Source: Methanoregula sp. (GTDB lineage Archaea; Halobacteriota; Methanomicrobia; Methanomicrobiales; Methanospirillaceae). From it: 24,743 nucleotides of DNA. Numbering within the stretch: position 1 is the first letter of the stretch; each line of letters begins with the position of its first letter. The translations under genes and the position numbers were made by a program. The notes below the pieces were generated by a model, which was not told the origin of the DNA, searched no databases, and worked only from the letters and a program-made list of their open reading frames with translations. The stretch covers positions 1 to 24,743 of the forward strand of contig JAQWDG010000008.1 of NCBI GenBank assembly GCA_028705545.1, read 5' to 3'. Positions 8,510 through 16,787 of this stretch are shown here, one piece after another.

Positions 8510-9019
8510 TCACTCCACTGTCTCTCCCCGGTAGCCGTGCGCCGCAAGGATCGCGCTAACCCGCTCCACCCAGGAGGGATCGCATGCAGGGGCTGCCGGG
8601 CAGGGCAGGGGTTTTACTTCCTCGTTCCAGACCCGGGCGAGCACCGGGTCGGAGGTCTGGATATCCGCCCTCCCGACCATCCGTCCCACCGGCGCGCCTT
8701 TGGCATCGGAAATTACCATGTGGTAACAGCGGAACTCCCGGCAGATCCGCGGCCGGGTGGCGTGGATGGCGCAGACATGACCCGGCCCTTTGGGATCCTT
8801 GCGCAGGAATATGCACCCCTCGTGCGATCCGGGAGTACCGCTGGAAAAATCCTCGTCGATCTCTTCTGCAAATTCCGGTGCAACATGCACCGGAAACACT
8901 TCTCCCGAAAGGGTATTTTTGCAGTAATAATCTCCTTCCGAGAGCTGCCGCTCGATGCCGATATACCTGCCAAGACTCCTGCAGCATTTTCCGCAATGGT
9001 CGCAGACAAATCCGGTCAT
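8510..9019 (-). CDS. YkgJ-family cysteine cluster protein
   Basis: This 169-residue protein starts with C6-x2-C9-x2-C12-C13 (CDHCGKCC) and later has a C-x8-C-type segment, HATRPRICREFRC, with a further upstream CIF cysteine. This is the arrangement of the YkgJ/UPF0153 zinc- or iron-binding family (CxxCxxCC). These are small cytoplasmic metal proteins of unknown reaction. Two more cysteines lie near the C-terminus (about 140-146). The ATG at 9019 directly precedes the cluster. A small DUF5611-like gene lies 46 bases upstream on the same strand, so the two may share a transcript. Metal binding is inferred from the family; the role is unknown. Confidence 0.85.
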   Translation of the reverse strand: MTGFVCDHCGKCCRSLGRYIGIERQLSEGDYYCKNTLSGEVFPVHVAPEFAEEIDEDFSSGTPGSHEGCIFLRKDPKGPGHVCAIHATRPRICREFRCYHMVISDAKGAPVGRMVGRADIQTSDPVLARVWNEEVKPLPCPAAPACDPSWVERVSAILAAHGYRGETVE

Positions 9020-9065
9020 AGGTCAGGACCGCGGAGGCCGGCTAAAAAAAAGTACCCGTGGGGGG

Positions 9066-9383
9066 TTATGCCCCTTCCACGCTCTTTGCCCGCTTTACCC
9101 GTTCCTTGGTGGAAAAACCCGTTACTGCATCGAGGAATTTCCGGAAACGCTTGTTCGTGTCGATGATGACCTCGTCGCTTACCGATGTGTCGGATTCCGT
9201 GTCAATAAGAATCGTCTTGCCACCGGCACCGCAGGTCGCTTCCAGCCGTTTTATCGCACCGTAGCGGATCCGGTAGGCTTTCCCGGTCTTTTCGGGTTCA
9301 ACACCGAAACAGTTCTTCAGTTCTGCGACAAGCCGCTCCTCAAGATCCTTGGTCAGTCCGCGTTTGATGGGGTACTCCTGCAT
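9066..9383 (-). CDS. Small conserved archaeal protein, DUF5611-like
   Basis: This 105-residue soluble protein starts MQEYPIKRG and continues with alternating charged helices and strands (KNCFGVEPEKTGKAYRIRYGAIKRLEA). It has no signal peptide and no cysteine cluster. The pattern fits a short family that I recall as DUF5611 in methanogens; the name is from memory and should be treated as tentative. The predicted 5' end lies only about 35 bases from the divergent PAC2 gene, and no clear Shine-Dalgarno is present, so the mRNA may be nearly leaderless. A YkgJ-family gene follows downstream. Confidence 0.75.
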   Translation of the reverse strand: MQEYPIKRGLTKDLEERLVAELKNCFGVEPEKTGKAYRIRYGAIKRLEATCGAGGKTILIDTESDTSVSDEVIIDTNKRFRKFLDAVTGFSTKERVKRAKSVEGA

Positions 9384-9418
9384 ACCCTTTTTTTAGGTTG
9401 TGCGTGTATGTTAACTTA
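9384..9418. promoter_or_regulatory. Very short divergent promoter region
   Basis: Only 35 bases separate the start codons of the DUF5611-like gene (minus) and the PAC2 gene (plus, if it starts at 9419). Archaeal promoters place TATA about 25 bases before the start of transcription. Both promoters must therefore overlap here or extend into the opposing gene, and both transcripts should be almost leaderless. T-rich CTTTTTTTAGG (about 9387-9397) is a poor TATA candidate for the plus gene. Confidence 0.35.
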
Positions 9419-10147
9419 ATGACGGCAGATGCTTCTAACGATCTTAAAATTTTTTCAAAACCCCTCAGTAGCGAAGGCACGGCAGTGCTCATGGGGTTTC
9501 CCGGGAGCGGACTTGTCGGCACCATCGCCCTCCAGTACATGGTCGACCAGATGGAATTCGACCTTATCGGTACCATGACCTCGCGGTATTTCCCGCCGCT
9601 AGCCATGATGAACAAGGGCGTGATCAACGACCCGGTCCGGATGTATGTGAAAAACAATATCGCGGCAATCGTTGCCGATATCCCCATCCACCCGATGATC
9701 TGTTACGAGATCTCCAACGGCATCCTCGACTGGCTTGAGCCCTTCAGGCCAAAAGAGGTCTTAACTATTGCCGGGATCGTTACCAACGAACCGGAAAAAC
9801 GGGTCTTTGGCGTCGCAACAACGCCCGAGGCATTAAAACGGATCGAGGAACATACGCAGGTTCTCCCCATCGGGAGCATCTCGGGAATTGCATCGAGCAT
9901 CCTTACCGGCTGCAAGATCCGGGGTATCCCGGCCTACGGCCTCCTTGGGGAGACGGTCAACGCACCCGACCCGCGTTCCTCAGCGGCAACCATCGAGGTG
10001 CTCAACAAGATGTATAACCTCGGCCTCGATGTCAAGCCCCTCTTGGAACAAGCTGAAGAGATCGAACAGAACATGCACAAGCTCTCGGAAGAGGTCCAGC
10101 AGTCTGCGGATACGACACCGAAAAAAGACCTGCCGATGTACGGGTGA
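9419..10147 (+). CDS. PAC2-family proteasome assembly chaperone homologue
   Basis: From the ATG at 9419 this is a 242-residue cytoplasmic protein with the PAC2-family core: a glycine-rich N-terminal turn, GFPGSGLVG, then DIPIHPMICYEI, and a region around GLLGETVNAPDPRSSA. The last 40 residues (LLEQAEEIEQNMHKLSEEV) form a predicted coiled coil. Archaeal members are relatives of the eukaryotic 20S proteasome assembly chaperone PAC2; their activity in archaea is largely inferred. In-frame TTG (9398) and GTG (9404) lie upstream, but no ribosome binding site favours them and the conserved region needs neither. DUF473 follows after 7 bases. Confidence 0.85.
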   Translation: MTADASNDLKIFSKPLSSEGTAVLMGFPGSGLVGTIALQYMVDQMEFDLIGTMTSRYFPPLAMMNKGVINDPVRMYVKNNIAAIVADIPIHPMICYEISNGILDWLEPFRPKEVLTIAGIVTNEPEKRVFGVATTPEALKRIEEHTQVLPIGSISGIASSILTGCKIRGIPAYGLLGETVNAPDPRSSAATIEVLNKMYNLGLDVKPLLEQAEEIEQNMHKLSEEVQQSADTTPKKDLPMYG

Positions 10148-10154
10148 CCTGACC

Positions 10155-10553
10155 ATGAGATGCGCTGCATTAACCAGTATTTCACCGGAAGTGATCCGGG
10201 ACCTGCGGTCCGGACGGCCGAGGACTATCGAACTCCAGAGCACGCATAACATCGTGACCCTTGCCGATGTGGAACCGGGCCCGGATGTCCATATCTTCAT
10301 GACTTCGATCGACACCGAAGATTTGAGTCCCGGGGACTCCGGCATCTGCGTCTTTTTGATCTCTTCGGTAATCTCGATGAAACGGATCGTAGAATATTCC
10401 CAGGGGAACTATTACGAAGAGAGAGAAAGGATGTCTGCGCGGATCCAGGTAAAATACTGCGCCTCGTCCCTGGTAAAAGAGGTATTCCACGAAGGACTCT
10501 GTTCGCCGACACAGGTGGAAGTACTCAAGTCAGCCTGCTACCACGCGGGATAA
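10155..10553 (+). CDS. DUF473 family protein
   Basis: This 132-residue protein begins MRCAALTSISPEVIRDL and contains TIELQSTHNIVTL, a DLSPGDSGICVFLISS stretch and a late YYEERERMSARIQVKY. I recognise these as the archaeal DUF473 family, known mainly from methanogens and without an assigned function. No catalytic motif, membrane segment or signal is visible. The start ATG at 10155 is 7 bases after the PAC2 stop, and the Shine-Dalgarno GGTGA overlaps that stop codon, so translation is probably coupled. The linkage to a proteasome-chaperone homologue hints at a protein quality-control role, which is inference only. Confidence 0.87.
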   Translation: MRCAALTSISPEVIRDLRSGRPRTIELQSTHNIVTLADVEPGPDVHIFMTSIDTEDLSPGDSGICVFLISSVISMKRIVEYSQGNYYEERERMSARIQVKYCASSLVKEVFHEGLCSPTQVEVLKSACYHAG

Positions 10554-10633
10554 TTATCCCCTTTTTAATTCCATTTCCTGAATCTGGCGGCCTTTTCCGC
10601 TATTGTTTTTGGGATTTACCCCACAAGAGCGCC

Positions 10634-10640
10634 AAAAAAA
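10634..10640 (-). terminator. T7 terminator after the TIG/PEGA gene
   Basis: Seven A on the + strand read as seven T on the minus strand, preceded by CCC, 29 bases past the stop codon of the surface protein. The convergent DUF473 gene has only a five-T run (10562-10566) on its own strand. Confidence 0.45.
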
Positions 10641-10668
10641 GGGATAGGTAATACAAAGCCACAAAAGA

Positions 10669-11709
10669 TTAATTTTTCCTGATGAGGACAAGGGCACCCA
10701 GACAGATCGCCCCGATGATAACGATACCCTCCACCGGGGATGCTTTTGTGGTTGTGGTTCTGGCCCAGGATGTCGGAACCTTGACCGTGGTTACCTTGAG
10801 CGATGTCTTCACAGTGGTCGGTTTAGACGTCGGTACAGTGGTCGCTGTTGCCGTCACCACGGGGGAAAGATCGGCAACGATAGTCGTGTTCCCGCCATTG
10901 GTTACCTTGACTGACCTTGACCAGTCCGAGTATCCGTTCAGTATGAGCTTGACCGAGTGGGATCCTGTGGCCAGTGAGGGAATAATGCAGGGCGATGTTC
11001 CCTTGTAGGTCGAATCCACGTAAACACTTGCCCCGGACGGCGATGAGGAGAGATCAATGGTTCCCAGCTGGTCGGTCGTTACTTCGAACGACAGGCCGCA
11101 CTTTTCCGTACCGACAGAATCCCTGACACAGACCTGGTAGGTCTCCTCAGCTTTATTGGTCAGGTCGAATGTCCCGGTGACATACGTTGATTCTGTTGTA
11201 CCGAGAGGATTCGCGGAAAGATTGGTGTACCCCGATCTGTACAGGTACAGGTGGGAAACATCGGATAACCCGGTGCCAACAACCTTAACCGTTACATCGT
11301 CGTTGATCTTGGCAGATGTCGGGGAGACCGATGTCAGTGTCATGGTACTGCGGATAGTAAATGGGGTAGGTGACGTAGCTGAACTCCCATCCTGGTTGAC
11401 GACAACTACATCCCAAGTCCCAGGAGTTTGATCTGTCAGGGTAAACCGGCAGGTAAGCCTATCCGTGTTGTCGGCGGGAGAGGAGATGGATGCGGTGATA
11501 TTGGACTTCCCAGACCTCATGAGTACGACCGTTCCCTGGCTGGGGGTCAGGTTGAAATTTGAGCCCGCGATGGTAACAATGAGCGAACCGCTGTTGGATC
11601 CTTCCGGGGGGCTGATAGAGGTTATCGAGGGACTGGCTGCAACCGGGCTGACAAGAGTAACGAGCAGAAGTACTCCTGCCAGGCACGCCAAAAGATACCT
11701 ATGATTCAT
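10669..11709 (-). CDS. Surface protein with TIG/IPT-like and PEGA domains
   Basis: From the ATG at 11709 the product is 346 residues: a signal peptide (MNHRYLLACLAGVLLLV, cleavage near SPVAA), two Ig-like TIG/IPT-type repeats (each opening with a T/SxxSP phrase, about 26-120 and 121-215), one PEGA domain (about 218-290; SPSGASVYVDSTYKG and GYSDWSRSV), a Thr/Val/Lys-rich linker, and a C-terminal hydrophobic helix ending in IRKN. It should be exported and anchored with the bulk outside, as a cell-surface or adhesion-type protein. The start at 11709 rather than 11733 is favoured by the signal peptide and by the site GATGAGGGA in front. A candidate TATA is GATTATATC (11746-11754, minus strand). 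The ligand is unknown. Confidence 0.85.
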   Translation of the reverse strand: MNHRYLLACLAGVLLLVTLVSPVAASPSITSISPPEGSNSGSLIVTIAGSNFNLTPSQGTVVLMRSGKSNITASISSPADNTDRLTCRFTLTDQTPGTWDVVVVNQDGSSATSPTPFTIRSTMTLTSVSPTSAKINDDVTVKVVGTGLSDVSHLYLYRSGYTNLSANPLGTTESTYVTGTFDLTNKAEETYQVCVRDSVGTEKCGLSFEVTTDQLGTIDLSSSPSGASVYVDSTYKGTSPCIIPSLATGSHSVKLILNGYSDWSRSVKVTNGGNTTIVADLSPVVTATATTVPTSKPTTVKTSLKVTTVKVPTSWARTTTTKASPVEGIVIIGAICLGALVLIRKN

Positions 11710-11745
11710 AATATTTCCCTCATCGTATTTCATAATAAATCATCT

Positions 11746-11754
11746 GATATAATC
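11746..11754 (-). promoter_or_regulatory. TATA box candidate of the TIG/PEGA gene
   Basis: The minus strand reads GATTATATC about 37 bases before the start codon, placing the expected transcription start near 11725 and leaving a short leader that contains the ribosome binding site. The rest of the 11710-11973 spacer holds this promoter and that of tRNA-Arg. Confidence 0.4.
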
Positions 11755-11973
11755 CTGTGAAATAATAGGATCATACCCGGGCGGATTACCTGAACCGTAC
11801 CAGGCATAATAATCCCACCGCAGGATCCTCCTAAAAAAGGGAGTTGCCGAGATGGTCTTTACCCACACCCGGGTTCCAGAGCGCAATGCCAAAAAAACAT
11901 GAATACCCGGATGGGGGGAGGGGACACAGATTAATTAGCCCGGAACACGAACATAAATGGCGTATTTTCCCAG

Positions 11974-12048
11974 GGGCTTGTGGCTTAGCCTGGACATAGC
12001 GCCGGGCTTCTAACCCGGATGTCGGGGGTTCGAATCCCCCCAAGCCCG
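11974..12048 (+). tRNA. tRNA-Arg (anticodon TCT)
   Basis: The acceptor stem GGGCTTG pairs with CAAGCCC (12041-12047). The anticodon stem CCGGG/CCCGG encloses the loop CTTCTAA with anticodon TCT, decoding AGA and AGG. The T-arm GGGGG-TTCGAAT-CCCCC is perfect. There is no intron and no encoded CCA; the discriminator base is G. A TATA-like ACATAAATGG (about 11951-11960) and a T-rich tail after the gene fit an independent unit. The opposite-strand open frames across it are artefacts. Confidence 0.96.
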
Positions 12049-12138
12049 TCTTCTCTTTTCGCGGGAACGGTTACCATGCGGGGTTCTTTGAAAAATACCC
12101 TGTTTGAATGAAATAAATGAAAAAGGGATACCGGGAAT

Positions 12139-12618
12139 TTACTGGTCTTCAGCCGGCTGAACAGCGGGCTCTTCTTCGCCGGTCTTCTGGAGGATCTGGA
12201 CATCGGCAATATTATGCTGTCTCTGGGCCAGCTTCTTTGCCTTGAAGATATTCTTGCCGTTCTTGCCGATAGCAATACCCCGGTCCTCATCACTCACATC
12301 AACCGTGGCGGAACGTGCATCGTCTTCACCGGAAAAGACGATACTCGTAACTTTTGCCGGTAAAAAACAGTTCTTTAAGAACTGCTCGGGGTTGCTGTTG
12401 TATTCCACAACCTCGATCTTCTTCCCCATGACCTCAGAAGCCTTCTTGATAGAGGCTCCCTTCTTCCCGATCGCAAGCCCCATGTCCCCGGGGTTGACGA
12501 CAAAGATCAGCCGTTCGTTCCTGTCATCGACAACACAGTCGCGGCTTCCCGCGCCGGTCAGCGATTCGAACTGGGAGATCAGGCGCATGCAGTCTTCAGT
12601 CAGTTTGACTTCGACCAT
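12139..12618 (-). CDS. nusA: NusA-like transcription factor (KH domains)
   Basis: This 159-residue protein consists essentially of two KH domains, with GKKG and GKNG in AIGKKGASIKKA and AIGKNGKNIFKA. The N-terminal RNAP-binding domain of bacterial NusA is absent, as in archaeal homologues. It binds RNA and is thought to act with RNA polymerase in elongation or termination; the place at the end of the rpo operon supports this. The ATG at 12618 is used (VEVKLTEDCMRL); the upstream in-frame extension overlaps rpl30e and is not conserved-looking. Its acidic, proline-containing tail ends EPAVQPAEDQ. The usual rps12 does not follow. T-rich stretches after the stop could terminate the operon. Confidence 0.93.
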   Translation of the reverse strand: MVEVKLTEDCMRLISQFESLTGAGSRDCVVDDRNERLIFVVNPGDMGLAIGKKGASIKKASEVMGKKIEVVEYNSNPEQFLKNCFLPAKVTSIVFSGEDDARSATVDVSDEDRGIAIGKNGKNIFKAKKLAQRQHNIADVQILQKTGEEEPAVQPAEDQ

Positions 12619-12619
12619 A

Positions 12620-12913
12620 TCATGCCGTCCTCTTGAGGGAAAGGATATCTGATTCGCCGGGGCTTGCAATGGCAAGCGCGCTCACCATGAACGGCTTACC
12701 GCAGGCTTTGCCGAGGGCAACGCTCGACCCGTCGAACGTGTGGATGAAGATGTTTTCATACCCCGCAAGCTGGGATTTAAAGTTCTCCGGGCAGTTTGCC
12801 GCGATGACGATCATCTGGGCCTTGCCCTCTTTTACGCATTTTTCCGTGTTGTTCTGGCCGAGGATGACATTCCCGGTCTTGATTGCTCTTCTTAAGGAAG
12901 CATTAAAATCCAT
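12620..12913 (-). CDS. rpl30e: Ribosomal protein L30e
   Basis: This 97-residue protein matches the L7Ae/L30e fold family: FNASLRRAIKTGNVILGQNNT, then KAQMIVIAANCP, and a hydrophobic second half. It is a component of the archaeal large ribosomal subunit in the standard position between rpoA'' and nusA. The ATG at 12913 is preceded by AGGAG at proper spacing; a TTG two codons upstream would leave too little space to the site. Its stop codon is directly next to the nusA start, so the two are likely coupled. Confidence 0.95.
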   Translation of the reverse strand: MDFNASLRRAIKTGNVILGQNNTEKCVKEGKAQMIVIAANCPENFKSQLAGYENIFIHTFDGSSVALGKACGKPFMVSALAIASPGESDILSLKRTA

Positions 12914-12956
12914 CTGCAATTCTCCTAAAATGGTATATGATTTTTTTTCAATCCAC

Positions 12957-14129
12957 TTAATTCTCTCGTTGTCTGACGGCCACGAGCTTTACATCCCCGG
13001 TACCGAGCTGGATCGGCTGGCCGACGATGACGTTCTCGGTCACACCGCTTAACTCATCGGTCTCGTTTGCGACCGCGGCATCGAGCAGGTGGTTGACGGT
13101 CACTTCGAATGCTGCACGGGAAAGAACGCTCTCCTTCTCGCCGGCAATCCCATGACGCCCGATCTGCTTGACCTCGCCTTCCATGCACATCATGTCCGCA
13201 ACGAGCATGAGATGCCGGACATCGACGAGGATACCCTGTTCGTTCAAGGTCGACTGTGCCTCGTGGATGATCGCATTCCTGGCCGCCTCGACCCCGAGGA
13301 CCTGGGAGATCTCGCTGATGTTGTTCGTGCGGGTACGGGTCGTATCCACACCGGCAACGTCAAATACATCCTTTAGGTTGGAGCCTTCAGTATAAAGTAT
13401 ATACTCTCCGCCCTCTTTTCTCACGACGACCCGTGCGATATCGTCAATGCCCTGCACAATCACATTACGCACATGTTCGGCAAGCTGGAAGAGGTTCTGG
13501 TAACTCTCCCGGTCCTTGGGGGTAAAGATGATGACCGCTTTTGCCTCGTCGACATCGCTCTCGAAATCGCGGTAGTGCCGGCGGTCGCGGATCTTCTTTG
13601 GCGCGACATCCATGATCTCCGCAGGGGCGATCTTACGTTTCTCGCACACCTTTGTGTTGAGGTGAACGACGACCTGCATGTTTTCCATATCGGTCGTGAT
13701 ATCACCGAACTCATGGAGCGGGGCTGCTTCAATCTGCCAGCTGACTTCCCGTGCCTTGTCCCGGTCAACACCGTACTCGGGCTCAAGGTACACGGTCATC
13801 GTCGGGGTGCTGGGCTCTTTTCGGGCATCCATAATCTCGATGAGACGGGGCAGACCCAGCGTCACGTTGATTTCTGCGACACCGGCATAGTGGAAGGTAC
13901 GCATTGTCATCTGCGTGCCAGGTTCCCCAATCGATTGTGCAGCGATGACACCGACTGCCTCGCAGGGCTCGATACGGGTCGAGAGATATTCCTTGTTGAC
14001 CCGTTCAAGGATCTCCTTGAACTGGGCATCGGTGATCTCTTTCCCGTCAAGGAACGTGCGCAGTTGTTCCTTTGTTTTCTGCAGGAGTGCCGCGGCCTCG
14101 ATCTTCTTTTCGTACTTTTCCGCGATCAT
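12957..14129 (-). CDS. rpoA2: RNA polymerase subunit A''
   Basis: This 390-residue subunit is the C-terminal part of the bacterial beta' / eukaryotic Rpb1 homologue, split off in Archaea. It contains the trigger-loop region SIGEPGTQMTMRTFH (about 66-80), essential for nucleotide addition, followed by GLPRLIEIMDARK and the jaw/clamp-closing parts. The start ATG at 14129 lies one base past the rpoA' stop, and the Shine-Dalgarno GAGGAGGT is inside the end of rpoA'. A 43-base gap to rpl30e carries an A8 run and a TATA-like ATCATATACC, but no strong evidence of a separate promoter. Confidence 0.98.
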   Translation of the reverse strand: MIAEKYEKKIEAAALLQKTKEQLRTFLDGKEITDAQFKEILERVNKEYLSTRIEPCEAVGVIAAQSIGEPGTQMTMRTFHYAGVAEINVTLGLPRLIEIMDARKEPSTPTMTVYLEPEYGVDRDKAREVSWQIEAAPLHEFGDITTDMENMQVVVHLNTKVCEKRKIAPAEIMDVAPKKIRDRRHYRDFESDVDEAKAVIIFTPKDRESYQNLFQLAEHVRNVIVQGIDDIARVVVRKEGGEYILYTEGSNLKDVFDVAGVDTTRTRTNNISEISQVLGVEAARNAIIHEAQSTLNEQGILVDVRHLMLVADMMCMEGEVKQIGRHGIAGEKESVLSRAAFEVTVNHLLDAAVANETDELSGVTENVIVGQPIQLGTGDVKLVAVRQREN

Positions 14130-14130
14130 A

Positions 14131-16770
14131 TTATACCTCCTCTTTTAAGACTGCCTCGACGATACCCTTGACATCCACCGGGTCCCCGAATGCACTCTTT
14201 GTCGGGTCGGTGCTGTCCTCGCCGTACTGGAACTGGATAATCCGGCCACCGGTTGTCCTGACGGTGCCGTCGTACGCAACCTTGAGGTCCTGCAAAGCGT
14301 TAATCATACGCCGCTGGAGATAACCGCTCTGGGATGTACGGACCGCAGTATCCACAAGACCTTCACGGCCACCGATAGCGTGGAAGAAGAACTCGGTCGG
14401 GTTCAACCCGCCCTTGTAACTGTGCGCAATGAACCCGTGCGCATCGGCACCGCGATCGCCCTTCTTGAAGTGCGGGAGCGTACGGTCGTCATAACCACGG
14501 ACGATACGCTCACCACGGACGGACTGCTGGCCGATACAACCCGCCATCTGGGTCAGGTTCAGCATCGACCCGCGGGCCCCGGAGACCGCCATCACGACAG
14601 CACTGTTTCCCAGACCAAGGTGCCGGCCTGCAATCTGACCGGTCTGGTCACGGGCTTTCCCGAGCACCTGCATGATCTGCATTTCGAGGGTTTCCTCGAC
14701 AGTACGGCCGGGCATCGGTTCGAGCTGGCCGTCCTCGTAGATCTTGATCCTGCGGTTCACATCGAGCGCGGCGTTCTTTAAGACATCGTCGATCTGGCCG
14801 TACTCGGTCTTGGAGAGATCCTCATCGTCAATACCGAACGAGAACCCATCGATCATGATACCGCGGATGGAGAGCTTTGTGACCTGGTCGATAAATTCCG
14901 CTGCACGCTTCATGCCGTACTGGCGGATGATCCGGTTCACAATCTGGCCGTCGAATGCACCGATTGCCTTCTTATCGATGGTACCCGATTCGAGTTTCCC
15001 ATCGAAAATCCGGACATAGGCGTCACGGTCGCAGAGCTCCTTTTTACAGGTATCACAGTTCTGGCAGGAGCTGGCCTTAAAGACCATGTTCAGGGCTGCC
15101 GGGAGGATCTGGGAGAAGACCTGCTTGTTGCTCCAGTATTCGACCCCGTCTTCAGTCTTGCCGGCAGGGGGCATGTGCTCGATTTTTACCGGTTTTAACA
15201 GGTACAGGGTCTCTTCCTTGTTGAACCACCGCACAAGGTGGGTCAGCATGAAGATACCGGAGATGTGGTCGTGGATGCCGCCGATGATCGGGCCGCCGAA
15301 TCTCGGGGAGAGGATGTTCTCCTGCACGGAGCAGAGCATCGATGCTTCCGCACGTGCCTCTTCGGTCTGCGGGACGTGCATGTTCATTTCATCCCCATCG
15401 AAGTCGGCGTTGTACGGCGGGCAGACTGCCGGGTTAAGGCGGAAGGTCCGGCCTTCCATGACCTTGACCCGGTGGGACATGATGCTCATACGGTGCAGCG
15501 AGGGCTGCCGGTTGAAGAGCACGACATCGCCGTCACGGAGCTGGCGTTCGACAGTATAGCCGGGCTCGATCATGTCGGCAACGGTCTCAAGGTTGTCGGC
15601 ACCGAGACGCAGACGGCGGTTGTCCGGCCGGATCACGTAGTTTGCCCCACAGGGGGCGCCGACGTTCGGGCGGACCGGGCCGGTTCTTACGATCTGCCGG
15701 AGTTCCTCGATGTTATAGGGAGTTACCCGGACCGGCACGGTCATCTCGTTTGCAACCGCGCGGGGAACGCCGACCTCGGATACCGAGAGGTTGGGGTCGG
15801 GAGAGATAACGGTACGGGACGAGAAGTTCACCCGTTTACCGGACAGAGAACCACGGAACCGTCCGTCTTTTCCCTTGAGACGCTGGGAGAGCGTCTTTAA
15901 CGGCCTGCCGCTGCGGTGGCGGGCCGGCGGGCAGCCGGCAACTTCGTTGTCCAGGTACGTTGTCACGTGGTACTGGAGAAGTTCCCAGAGATCCTCGATG
16001 ATCAGCTGGGGCGCTCCCGCATCCTGGTTCTCCTTGAACCGCTGGTTGATACGAATAATATCCACGAGCTTATGGGTGAGGTCGTCTTCCGACCGCTGGC
16101 CGTTTTCAAGGATAATGGACGGCCGCATCGTAACCGGTGGCACCGGGAGCACGGTAAGGATCGTCCACTCAGGGCGGGCGACCTTCGGGTTGATCCCGAG
16201 CGGGATGAGATCCTCGTCCGGAATCTTCTCGAGCCGCGCGCGGATGTCGGCCGGGGTGAGCTTGTGCTCGACCTTTTTCCCCTCCTCGACCATCACTTCA
16301 GAGAAGGTGGTGGGTTTCTCGAAGTTGATCTTGAGCTGCTGTTCGCCGCAGTACGGGCAGACGCGCTCCTTTTTTACATCCTTTTCCGAAATCTGGTCGC
16401 CGGTTGAGTCTTCATCGGTACCAACGACTTTCTCGATCTCATCGGGAGAGAGGAGCACCCGGCCGCAGGAGCGGCAGGTGACACGGAGAAGTTTCCTGAT
16501 AAGCCTCGTGTATCCGACATGGATCACCGGCTTTGCAAGTTCGATGTGCCCGAAATGCCCCGGGCAGTCGCTTGCCTTCTGGTCGCAGGTCTTGCACCGC
16601 AGCCCCGGGTCGATGACACCGAGGTTTAAGTCCATGAGACCCTGCGGATACGGGAAGCCGTCATCATCGTAGGTGTCCGCCCAGATGATCTTCCTGACAC
16701 TCATCTCCCTAATCTCCTTGGGGGAGAGCAGGCCGAACTCGATTTTTCCGATTCTCTTTGGGCTTGGCAT
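14131..16770 (-). CDS. rpoA1: RNA polymerase subunit A'
   Basis: This 879-residue largest subunit holds the catalytic NADFDGD loop at residues 454-460, whose three aspartates bind the active-site magnesium. The N-terminal zinc motif is C59-x2-C62-x6-C69 with CPGHFGH, followed by CRSCG and VCPYCG pairs. The bridge-helix region GGLNPTEFFFHAIGGREGL is near 785-805. The subunit is therefore complete for the archaeal A' form. The start ATG at 16770 has GGAGGTG ten bases upstream. The preceding rpoB' stop is 17 bases away. Confidence 0.98.
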   Translation of the reverse strand: MPSPKRIGKIEFGLLSPKEIREMSVRKIIWADTYDDDGFPYPQGLMDLNLGVIDPGLRCKTCDQKASDCPGHFGHIELAKPVIHVGYTRLIRKLLRVTCRSCGRVLLSPDEIEKVVGTDEDSTGDQISEKDVKKERVCPYCGEQQLKINFEKPTTFSEVMVEEGKKVEHKLTPADIRARLEKIPDEDLIPLGINPKVARPEWTILTVLPVPPVTMRPSIILENGQRSEDDLTHKLVDIIRINQRFKENQDAGAPQLIIEDLWELLQYHVTTYLDNEVAGCPPARHRSGRPLKTLSQRLKGKDGRFRGSLSGKRVNFSSRTVISPDPNLSVSEVGVPRAVANEMTVPVRVTPYNIEELRQIVRTGPVRPNVGAPCGANYVIRPDNRRLRLGADNLETVADMIEPGYTVERQLRDGDVVLFNRQPSLHRMSIMSHRVKVMEGRTFRLNPAVCPPYNADFDGDEMNMHVPQTEEARAEASMLCSVQENILSPRFGGPIIGGIHDHISGIFMLTHLVRWFNKEETLYLLKPVKIEHMPPAGKTEDGVEYWSNKQVFSQILPAALNMVFKASSCQNCDTCKKELCDRDAYVRIFDGKLESGTIDKKAIGAFDGQIVNRIIRQYGMKRAAEFIDQVTKLSIRGIMIDGFSFGIDDEDLSKTEYGQIDDVLKNAALDVNRRIKIYEDGQLEPMPGRTVEETLEMQIMQVLGKARDQTGQIAGRHLGLGNSAVVMAVSGARGSMLNLTQMAGCIGQQSVRGERIVRGYDDRTLPHFKKGDRGADAHGFIAHSYKGGLNPTEFFFHAIGGREGLVDTAVRTSQSGYLQRRMINALQDLKVAYDGTVRTTGGRIIQFQYGEDSTDPTKSAFGDPVDVKGIVEAVLKEEV

Positions 16771-16787
16771 GACTGTATGGCACCTCC

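Noticed and set aside
11831..12293. Minus-strand open frames reading through tRNA-Arg (one begins MGGFEPPTSG, another contains GGIRTPD)
   Set aside because: They are translations of the antisense strand of a tRNA, a well-known annotation artefact; the tRNA itself folds perfectly.
13473..14171. Long plus-strand open frames over the rpo genes (also 15238-15900 and 17031-18407)
   Set aside because: These are shadows caused by high G+C at third positions of the RNA polymerase genes; the minus-strand proteins are unmistakable.
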